Below, one piece after another: positions 15,072 to 21,580 of a stretch of 64,000 bases of DNA. The notes beneath the pieces are model-generated. The model was not told the DNA's origin. It did no database searches and saw only the letters and a list, made by a program, of their open reading frames with translations. The translations under genes were made by a program, and so were the position numbers. How positions within the stretch are numbered: the stretch's first letter is position 1; each line of letters opens with the position of its first letter. The stretch comes from Tenuifilaceae bacterium CYCD (GTDB lineage Bacteria; Bacteroidota; Bacteroidia; Bacteroidales; Tenuifilaceae). The stretch spans positions 186,001 to 250,000 of the forward strand of contig AP027304.1 of NCBI GenBank assembly GCA_036322835.1. The letters run 5' to 3'.

Positions 15072-16788
15072 GGTTTTCCTTGTAAAGTTCCATTATTGAG
15101 TTGAGCATGGTTTCGGTTCGCGATGCATTTTCGCCCAGCAAATAGGCAATCTGCTGAACTGTTTCAAGGTTTTCCTTGATAACCGATTTGGTTCGAACCA
15201 CAATCTCATCGCTTCGGACATCAGGATTACTTAAATCCCGCATTATTGCACAAACCGTTTTATGCGCCTGAATTGTAAATATTGAGACCTTGAGCATATT
15301 TCCATTGCCTTTAACATCCCTATCAAGAATATCTCGGCCAGTACTCAAAACCATCGAGAATAATTTATGGAATGGAAGCATCTTGGTTAGATTAGCACCA
15401 GCCATTCCTGGATTAGCATCGTAAATTAATTGAATTTCCTCGCCCAGCATCCGTGCAGCACTTTGATTGCACTCCACAACCTTTAAACTCTCATCCACAA
15501 TAATCACCCCGCTAGGCATTCGCTGGAGCAATACCGTCGCCTTATCGTGAGCAACCCTACGCATGTAGGAGATACACATATTCCGTTCAGCCTTTCCATC
15601 GAGCATTGCAATGGCAAATTCTTTACAACTATCGTAACCACAACCGCCACAATTCAACTCATCCTTACTCGACAATTTGCCTGCCGATCTCAACGCATCG
15701 GTTATTTCGCTTATTGAGTACTGTCTTTTGGGCGTGGCAAACAATGTCTCTCCTGAACCTGTAATATCAATGCTAGATACCAACTCTTTCCCTGAGCCAA
15801 TGGAGGTTTGCTTTTGCTTTGTTAAGTTCAGTACTTGATTTTGCCGAAAGGCCATCGAACCCTGATTTATGGCTCCTGGCCCATTTATACAGCCACCCGT
15901 ACAGGCCATCAATTCAATAAAAACCTTAGAGGGAGAATTCCACTGCTCTATATCCATTAGCACCTGTTTAACGGCATCGATACCACAAAAAGACATGAAT
16001 TGGACATCGGATAAGGAATTATCTTTATTTATTCCAGAAATCATTCCTCCATCAACAGGATAAATAGAGCCGGATACCGCCTCGACCGGTTCGAAAAATG
16101 AGTTATTAGATATTGGCTTTTCGAAATTGACCCATTCCTCCTCCATCCAATCCATCAACTCGCGAAAGGTAATGCAGGCATCTACCAACTCAGGGCTTCT
16201 ATCCGATTCCCTCTTCTTGGCAATGCAGGGTCCAGCAAAAACAACATGTACATCCTTGCCATAGCATTCCTTTAAATACTTGGCATGAGCCATAAGAGGC
16301 GATAACGCAGGTAATATCTTGGACGAAGATTGCGGATAGTGTCGATTGATTAAATCAACTATCACCGGACATGCCGATGAAATCACAACCCCAGCATCGT
16401 TCTTACACAAAAATTTTCGGGTATGCCTATTCACCATCTCAGCCCCAAGAGCTGTTTCCGAAACCGCGAAAAAACCTAACTCCTTAAGGGCTGAAACCAT
16501 AGCCTGTGAATCTACCCCTTGGAAAGAACTAACCCACGATGGCGCCAAGGAAAGAATCACCTTATCGCCTTTCCTAATCAACATCTTTATGATATCAATA
16601 TCGGATCTTACCTTTTTAGCCCCAACGGGGCAAACCTCAACGCATTTTCCACAGGCAATACACAAATCATCTATAACTGAAGCACAATCATTGGCAATTT
16701 TTATAGCCTTAACCGGGCAATACCGAATGCATTTGTAGCAATCCTGGCAGTTGTTCTTTTCGGTGTATATGGGTTGTGCTATATTCAT
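15055..16788 (-). CDS. Sensory [FeFe] hydrogenase with Fe-S and PAS domains (HydS-like, group C)
   Basis: Domains in order over 577 residues are two [4Fe-4S] ferredoxin motifs (CQDCYKCIRYCP about 14-25 and CIACGKCVEVCP about 43-54), an [FeFe] hydrogenase H-domain, a four-cysteine Fe-S domain (CGGCGYDSC plus a later C, about 380-405) and a PAS domain (about 420-510). H-cluster motifs are altered: L1 is SSACP (137-141) where catalytic enzymes have TSCCP, L2 is GPCIAKKRE (186-194) and L3 ELMACTGGCING (292-303). Such changes and the PAS tail are known from putative hydrogen or redox sensors. Overlap with the phosphatase gene suggests the signal goes to it. No transmembrane region is seen. Confidence 0.85.
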   Translation of the reverse strand: MNIAQPIYTEKNNCQDCYKCIRYCPVKAIKIANDCASVIDDLCIACGKCVEVCPVGAKKVRSDIDIIKMLIRKGDKVILSLAPSWVSSFQGVDSQAMVSALKELGFFAVSETALGAEMVNRHTRKFLCKNDAGVVISSACPVIVDLINRHYPQSSSKILPALSPLMAHAKYLKECYGKDVHVVFAGPCIAKKRESDRSPELVDACITFRELMDWMEEEWVNFEKPISNNSFFEPVEAVSGSIYPVDGGMISGINKDNSLSDVQFMSFCGIDAVKQVLMDIEQWNSPSKVFIELMACTGGCINGPGAINQGSMAFRQNQVLNLTKQKQTSIGSGKELVSSIDITGSGETLFATPKRQYSISEITDALRSAGKLSSKDELNCGGCGYDSCKEFAIAMLDGKAERNMCISYMRRVAHDKATVLLQRMPSGVIIVDESLKVVECNQSAARMLGEEIQLIYDANPGMAGANLTKMLPFHKLFSMVLSTGRDILDRDVKGNGNMLKVSIFTIQAHKTVCAIMRDLSNPDVRSDEIVVRTKSVIKENLETVQQIAYLLGENASRTETMLNSIMELYKENHANTD

Positions 16789-17042
16789 AGTATAGGTTTG
16801 AAAACTTTATTTAATATTGGGAGAACATTGGTTGGAGTAACCGCCTCGTATTTTTGATTATCAATCCATATTACAGGGCCTTTATTACAAGATTCCGAGC
16901 AAAGTTGCCCCTTAAAAGCAACCTTATCCTCTATATTATTAGATTTCAGATACTCTTTAATAACCTCCAAGGTTTCCCTATTCCCCCTTGAAAAGCAAGA
17001 ACTTCCAAGGCAAATCACTATTTGAATTTTAGCATCTTTCAT
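16785..17042 (-). CDS. Thioredoxin-like [2Fe-2S] protein upstream of the hydrogenase sensor
   Basis: This 85-residue protein begins at the ATG at 17042; a longer in-frame extension up to 17198 lies inside the rex gene and is not credible. Cysteines CLGSSC near residue 11 and CSESC near residue 49 give the NuoE-like [2Fe-2S] pattern. Its last four bases overlap the start of the PAS-hydrogenase gene in an ATGA arrangement, so the two are translationally coupled and probably form one electron-relay unit. It is the sister of the small protein at 13613-13870. Confidence 0.82.
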   Translation of the reverse strand: MKDAKIQIVICLGSSCFSRGNRETLEVIKEYLKSNNIEDKVAFKGQLCSESCNKGPVIWIDNQKYEAVTPTNVLPILNKVFKPIL

Positions 17043-17082
17043 AAGATTGATATATTTTGAGTTAACAACTATAAACCAAAAA

Positions 17083-17769
17083 CTAAATTGATAGTAGAGA
17101 GGAGCTGTTCTTGTACAATGCAATAAGCGATGTATAATCCTCACATATATCGCTAGCCAAAGAACTTTGCAGCTCAACAATACCCTTTGGAATCTCAATA
17201 CTTCTATGTGTAAAATTCCAAAGCATTTTGATGGAGGAATTGCAAATTATATCGGCAGCAACCTGTGTATCCTTTGAAGGTGTAGCCATTATTGCCAGCA
17301 CAACGTTCATCCTATGAATAATATCATTGAAATGAAGAGTACTCAAAACCCTAACCCCAGCAATTTCTGTATTCATCAATAATGGGTTGATATCAAAAGC
17401 GGCAACAATTCTGATATTACATTTACAAAATCCTTCGTCGGCCAACAAAGTTCTGGCCTGCCGACCACACCCCACCAAACAAGCCTCTTCCACCCTATAG
17501 TATCCCAAACAATTCGAGATTAGCTGAAGCAATAAACCCACACTGAATATCTCTCTCACACCATCGGAAAAACCCAACAAGGAAAAATCCTGCCGAATTG
17601 TAGAAATATCAACATGCTGGAAGTCTGCAAGTGACGAGATAGAAGTCTCGGTTCTTCCTTTTACTGCAAGTATCCTTAAACTTTTCAGGTAGTTCTTAAG
17701 CCTTATAAGTAAATCGGCGTCGATTGTTTTTACAGTATCTGATATTGACAAAGGTGTTTGCATTTTCAA
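17083..17769 (-). CDS. rex: Rex-family redox-sensing repressor, divergent
   Basis: The 228-residue protein has the Rex order. An N-terminal winged helix (about residues 15-80) includes a recognisable ISSLADFQHVDISTIRQDFSLL segment (the family's S-x-x-LA...R-x-D-L pattern). A Rossmann domain starts at LVGCGRQA (about 98) and the C-terminal NFTHRSIEIP block matches the family's NFAP-x-x-L-x-VP. The glycine motif is GCGRQA rather than the usual G-x-G-x-x-G, and the family's GKRGVGY-like linker is not seen, so NADH binding may be altered. Rex normally represses fermentative genes and lets go when NADH is high. It lies between nfnB and the hydrogenase genes; candidate operators are at 21328-21345 and 23559-23576. 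Confidence 0.8.
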   Translation of the reverse strand: MKMQTPLSISDTVKTIDADLLIRLKNYLKSLRILAVKGRTETSISSLADFQHVDISTIRQDFSLLGFSDGVREIFSVGLLLQLISNCLGYYRVEEACLVGCGRQARTLLADEGFCKCNIRIVAAFDINPLLMNTEIAGVRVLSTLHFNDIIHRMNVVLAIMATPSKDTQVAADIICNSSIKMLWNFTHRSIEIPKGIVELQSSLASDICEDYTSLIALYKNSSSLLSI

Positions 17770-17820
17770 AATATTTTAGTTTTCAACACATTACAAAATC
17801 ACCTAAAATCGATTAAAGAG

Positions 17821-19215
17821 TTAGTTAGATAATATCTTTTTTAAGTATTCATCTATTGCCTTTGCTGCTTTACGCCCGGCCTCCATTGCCAAAATCACAG
17901 TAGCGGCACCAGTAACAGCATCGCCACCAGCAAAAACGCCTGTACGTGTAGTTGCCCCTGATGCATCTGTCACATAAACCCCACCCCATTTCTCAGCAGT
18001 AAGGCCATAAGTAGTATTAACCACCAATGGATTTGGAGATGTTCCCAACGACATTATCACCATATCACAAGGAACTATAAATTCAGAATTAGGAATAACC
18101 TCCGAACTCCTACGCCCCTTTGAATCGGGTTCGCCAAGCTGCATCTTTACACATTCCAAATCTTTCACCCATCCCTTTTCATCTCCTCGTACCTGAACCG
18201 GATTGCTCAGGAAACAGAATTCTACGCCTTCTTCTTTTGCATGATGCACCTCTTCAGCACGAGCAGGTAATTCGGCATCGGATCGTCTATAAACAACTTT
18301 CACATTAGCGCCAAGCCTTATAGCGCAACGCGCTGCATCCATCGCTACGTTTCCACCACCAACAACAACTACACTTTTTCCAGTATAAACAGGAGTATCA
18401 TAATCAGAATCAAACGCTTTCATAAGGTTGATCCTTGTCAAAAACTCATTGGCAGATACAACTCCGTTAAGATTCTCGCCAGGAATATTCATAAATTTTG
18501 GTAATCCCGCACCGGAACCAATGAATACTGCTCCGTAGCCCTCTTTATTCATCAAATCGTCAATCGTAATTGTTCTACCAATAATTACATCTGGTTCAAA
18601 CCTGACACCGAGTTTTTTCAGATTATTGATCTGTTGATTTACAACATCTTTTGGAAGTCGAAACTCAGGAATTCCATAAACAAGAACACCTCCAGGCAAA
18701 TGCAAAGCTTCAAAAACCGTTACTTTATAACCCCATTTTGCTAAATCCGAAGCGCACGACAGCCCTGCAGGTCCCGATCCAACTATAGCAACCTTACCTT
18801 TTACCGTATGAATTGGTGCAACCAGCTCAATATTGTTCTCACGACTCCAATCTGCTACAAAACGTTCTAACTTCCCTATGGCAACAGGCTGTCCTTTTAT
18901 TCCTCTAATACAGGCCCCTTCACACTGAGACTCCTGAGGACAAACTCTTCCGCAGATTGCAGGTAAACTTGAGTCCAAATCAATAACCTTTGCGGATTCA
19001 AGCAAATCGCCATTTTTAAGGTGATTTATAAATTGAGGTATCTTTATAGAAACAGGGCAAGCAGCAACGCATTTTGGATTTTTGCATCCCAAGCACCTTG
19101 ATGCCTCCTCCTGAGCGTCGGCCAAACTATACCCCAAGCAAACCTCGTCAAAGTTATTCCTGCGAACAGATGCTAGCTGTTCCGACACTGCAACCCTTTT
19201 ATTTACATCTCTCAT
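17821..19215 (-). CDS. nfnB: NfnB / glutamate synthase small-chain-like subunit
   Basis: The 464-residue flavoprotein has an N-terminal Fe-S domain (CLGCKNPKCVAACP about 42-55, then CGRVCPQESQCEGAC about 88-102), an FAD-binding GSGPAGLSCASDL (about 150) and a second nucleotide motif GGGNVAMDAARC (about 287), as in NfnB and GltD. With NfnA it forms the ferredoxin-dependent bifurcating NADH:NADP+ transhydrogenase, balancing NADPH against NADH and ferredoxin. Its start shares one base with the nfnA stop. The adjacent nfnA makes NfnB far more likely than a glutamate synthase subunit, as no GltB is present. The alternative name SudA/SudB refers to the same architecture. Confidence 0.88.
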   Translation of the reverse strand: MRDVNKRVAVSEQLASVRRNNFDEVCLGYSLADAQEEASRCLGCKNPKCVAACPVSIKIPQFINHLKNGDLLESAKVIDLDSSLPAICGRVCPQESQCEGACIRGIKGQPVAIGKLERFVADWSRENNIELVAPIHTVKGKVAIVGSGPAGLSCASDLAKWGYKVTVFEALHLPGGVLVYGIPEFRLPKDVVNQQINNLKKLGVRFEPDVIIGRTITIDDLMNKEGYGAVFIGSGAGLPKFMNIPGENLNGVVSANEFLTRINLMKAFDSDYDTPVYTGKSVVVVGGGNVAMDAARCAIRLGANVKVVYRRSDAELPARAEEVHHAKEEGVEFCFLSNPVQVRGDEKGWVKDLECVKMQLGEPDSKGRRSSEVIPNSEFIVPCDMVIMSLGTSPNPLVVNTTYGLTAEKWGGVYVTDASGATTRTGVFAGGDAVTGAATVILAMEAGRKAAKAIDEYLKKILSN

Positions 19216-20096
19216 TATGCAGTCCTCCCAATTTTACAGATATGATTTTTATGCTCTAATGCCCTAAGCTTTAACCCCTCCTCTGTTCTATACATATTCA
19301 ATCGACGAATCGCCTCATCAAAATCAACCTTGTGAGCATCAAACTCAGGCCCATCAACACAGGTAAAAACTGTTTTGCCATCAACCGTAACCCTGCAAGC
19401 ACCACACATTCCAGTCCCATCGACCATAAGAGTATTTAAACTGGCAATAGTTGATATGCCGTATCTCTTTGTGCAATCAGCCACAGATTTCATCATCATC
19501 ATTGGGCCCACCGTAATTACATAATCGTACTTTTTACCATCAGAAACCAACTGGCTTAAAACATCCGTAACCAAACCCGAATAGCCAGCACTACCGTCGT
19601 TTGTTGATATATATAAATTGTCGCAAACAACCCCAATTTCATCTGAAAGAATAAGTAACTCACTAGTCCTTGCTCCAAGAACTACATCAACGATTGCTCC
19701 ACATTTATTTAGAAATTTTACCTGCGGATAAATTGGTGCAGCACCAACACCTCCAGCGATAAACAAGAAGCGATGTTTTGAAATATCTTCAACACTCAAA
19801 TGGGTAAACTCCGAAGGTTGTCCTAATGGTCCTGCAAAATCAAGAAAAGAATCACCCTCCTCTAAAGTGCAAATGATACGAGTACTTGCCCCCAATGCTT
19901 GAATCACAATTGTAACAGTACCTTTTACCGTATTATAGTCGGCAATTGTTAAAGGAATTCGTTCGCCTTTACTGTACGCTCGCACTATCACAAATTGGCC
20001 AGGTTTTGCCGACAAGGCCACACGAGGAGCTTCAACCTCCATTAAATAAATATCCTTAGCTAAAATCTTTTTCTTTACAATCTTAAACATGACCAA
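19215..20096 (-). CDS. nfnA: NfnA, ferredoxin-NADP+ reductase-type subunit
   Basis: The 293-residue protein resembles PyrK/NfnA: an N-terminal FAD beta-barrel (RIPLTIADY near 51), an NAD(P) domain starting about 110 (FIAGGVGAAPIYPQ) and a C-terminal [2Fe-2S] cluster in GMCGACRVTVDGKTVFTC (about 230-247). In Nfn this subunit holds the FAD that exchanges electrons with NAD and connects through its Fe-S cluster to NfnB. The coupling to nfnB and the hydrogenase genes downstream suggests shared use of reduced ferredoxin. It begins 40 bases after the alcohol dehydrogenase stop, with a weak terminator between. Confidence 0.88.
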   Translation of the reverse strand: MVMFKIVKKKILAKDIYLMEVEAPRVALSAKPGQFVIVRAYSKGERIPLTIADYNTVKGTVTIVIQALGASTRIICTLEEGDSFLDFAGPLGQPSEFTHLSVEDISKHRFLFIAGGVGAAPIYPQVKFLNKCGAIVDVVLGARTSELLILSDEIGVVCDNLYISTNDGSAGYSGLVTDVLSQLVSDGKKYDYVITVGPMMMMKSVADCTKRYGISTIASLNTLMVDGTGMCGACRVTVDGKTVFTCVDGPEFDAHKVDFDEAIRRLNMYRTEEGLKLRALEHKNHICKIGRTA

Positions 20097-20126
20097 GAAT
20101 TTTAAAGGGGCGAAAGCTTACGCCCC
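20097..20126 (-). terminator. Weak terminator between alcohol dehydrogenase and nfnA
   Basis: Six-base arms GGGGCG (20107-20112) and CGCCCC (20121-20126) around an 8-base loop. On the minus strand it is followed by TTTAAAATTC, a poor T-run, so read-through into nfnA is likely. Confidence 0.55.
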
Positions 20127-20136
20127 ATGAGTTTAT

Positions 20137-21303
20137 CTAGAAGTTAACTGATTGACCGTAGTAAATTGCTGTAAGCAACTTTTTAAAGTCTTCGGCATTG
20201 GTTGATCTTGGGTTGCAACCTGTACAAGCATCTTCAACCGCATTGTTGGCTATTCTATCCAAGTTGTTCTTGAAATCGCTCTCCTTAACACCGTACTCTT
20301 TCAGAGTTGAAGGGATCTCCATTTTACAGTTTAAATTTTCAAGTAATTCAACATAAGAATCAACAAGTTCGGCGGAAGTGCTTCCTTTTAAACCCAAGAA
20401 TTTTGCAATATCGGCATATCGCTCAGCACAACACTTTTGGTTATAACGCACTACATAAGGCAAGTAAATTGCATTAGCACAACCATGTGGTATATGGAAA
20501 ATGGCACCAGTCTTATGGGCTAAACTATGAGTAATTCCTAACAGAGCATTGGAGAACGCCATTCCTGCTAAGCACTGTGCAATATGCATTTTCTCGCGAG
20601 CAACCTTATTGCCATTGTAAGAATCAATCAAATTGTCAATAATCATTTGAATTGCCTTTAATGCTAAAGGATCAGAGAAGTCGCTACGAGCAGATGCAAC
20701 GTACGCTTCAGTTGCATGGGTCAATGCATCCATCCCTGTATGTGCAGTTAACTGCTTAGGCATAGTCTCTGCCAATGCTGAATCGAGAATTGCGATATCT
20801 GGAGTGATCTCAAAATCAGCCAAAGGATACTTTATCCCTTTCGAATAATCTGTAATAACGGAGAATGCGGTAACTTCAGTAGCAGTTCCACTGGTTGAAG
20901 GTATTGCAATAAATCTTGCTTTGTTTCTAAGCTGTGGGATGTTGAAGGGTTTTGCAACTTCTTCAAATTTTGCCTCGGGATGCTCGTAAAAAATCCACAT
21001 TGCCTTAGCGGCATCAATTGGAGAACCTCCCCCTATGGATACAATCCAATCAGGATTATACTCACGCATTGCCGCAGCACCTTGCATTACAGTCTCTACG
21101 GAAGGATCAGGCTCAACACCTTCAATCAATCTAACATCCAATCCTGCTTCTTTCAAATAGGACTCAACCTTATCCAAAAAGCCAAAGCGCTTCATAGAAC
21201 CACCCCCTACTACAATCATCGCTCTTTTTCCTTTAATGGATTTAAGAATCTCTAAAGAATTCTCTCCAAAATAGATGTCTCTTGGTAATGTAAATCGTGC
21301 CAT
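20137..21303 (-). CDS. Iron-containing alcohol dehydrogenase
   Basis: This 388-residue group III dehydrogenase resembles the alcohol dehydrogenase half of AdhE. It has the nucleotide-binding VSIGGGSPIDAAKAMW (about 88-104), IPSTSGTATEVT (about 138-149), the helix MDALTHATEAY, and metal ligands in GITHSLAHKTGAIFHIPHG (about 258-276). It most likely reduces acetaldehyde or another aldehyde to the alcohol with NAD(P)H, disposing of reducing power. The upstream region holds a sigma-54 promoter, activator-like sites and a Rex-like operator. It stands directly before the Nfn-hydrogenase operon and directly after the sigma-54 activator gene, which is its probable regulator. Confidence 0.9.
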   Translation of the reverse strand: MARFTLPRDIYFGENSLEILKSIKGKRAMIVVGGGSMKRFGFLDKVESYLKEAGLDVRLIEGVEPDPSVETVMQGAAAMREYNPDWIVSIGGGSPIDAAKAMWIFYEHPEAKFEEVAKPFNIPQLRNKARFIAIPSTSGTATEVTAFSVITDYSKGIKYPLADFEITPDIAILDSALAETMPKQLTAHTGMDALTHATEAYVASARSDFSDPLALKAIQMIIDNLIDSYNGNKVAREKMHIAQCLAGMAFSNALLGITHSLAHKTGAIFHIPHGCANAIYLPYVVRYNQKCCAERYADIAKFLGLKGSTSAELVDSYVELLENLNCKMEIPSTLKEYGVKESDFKNNLDRIANNAVEDACTGCNPRSTNAEDFKKLLTAIYYGQSVNF

Positions 21304-21327
21304 AATCTTATTTTTTAGTTTAACTTA

Positions 21328-21345
21328 TTGTTATTTAATTAACAC
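21328..21345. promoter_or_regulatory. Rex-like operator in the alcohol dehydrogenase leader
   Basis: The 18-base site has arms TTGTTA and TAACAC and fits the clostridial-type Rex consensus TTGTTAANNNNTTAACAA at 12 of 14 defined positions. It would lie just downstream of the predicted start (about 21350), where a repressor could block elongation. A site differing at two positions is at 23559-23576. Confidence 0.55.
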
Positions 21346-21360
21346 TTCGATATACATTTT

Positions 21361-21375
21361 CCAACACTCGTGCCA
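21361..21375 (-). promoter_or_regulatory. Sigma-54 (-24/-12) promoter of the alcohol dehydrogenase
   Basis: On the minus strand the sequence reads TGGCACG-AGTG-TTGG, against the consensus TGGCACG-N4-TTGC, so only the last base of the -12 box differs. It lies 58 bases before the ATG at 21303. A sigma-54 activator gene is immediately upstream. Confidence 0.75.
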
Positions 21376-21451
21376 ACAAATATTAAACACTGATTAACAA
21401 CGAATTATATCAACACGTATAGATTTTACACATTATTTTACTGTATTATTT

Positions 21452-21500
21452 TAGGACAAAAGAGTCGATTCTTATTGCTCAATATTAGGACAGCGTCCTA
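21452..21500. promoter_or_regulatory. Upstream activator-like sites TAGGAC...GTCCTA
   Basis: A perfect palindrome TAGGAC-AGC-GTCCTA lies at 21486-21500. A partial copy starting TAGGACA lies at 21452, 34 bases away. They sit about 80-140 bases upstream of the sigma-54 promoter, the usual place for enhancer-binding protein sites. Confidence 0.6.
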
Positions 21501-21525
21501 TTTCTGATCAAAACTCATCTGGAAA

Positions 21526-21555
21526 CAAAAAAAAGGGTCTATCAATTAGACCCTT
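21526..21555 (-). terminator. Terminator after the sigma-54 activator gene
   Basis: Nine-base arms AAGGGTCTA (21533-21541) and TAGACCCTT (21547-21555) with a 5-base loop and a T-run on the minus strand. It isolates the activator gene from the alcohol dehydrogenase promoter. Confidence 0.9.
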
Positions 21556-21580
21556 CTGCAATTTGTCAATCATAAAATGG

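Noticed and set aside
15055-16788. PAS hydrogenase read as a decayed hydrogenase pseudogene
   Set aside because: The frame is intact over 577 codons, Fe-S and L2/L3 motifs are kept, and the altered L1 is typical of sensory members.
17043-17198. N-terminal extension of the 2Fe-2S protein upstream of 17042
   Set aside because: It lies within the rex coding sequence, has no family similarity, and the ATG at 17042 gives the expected length.
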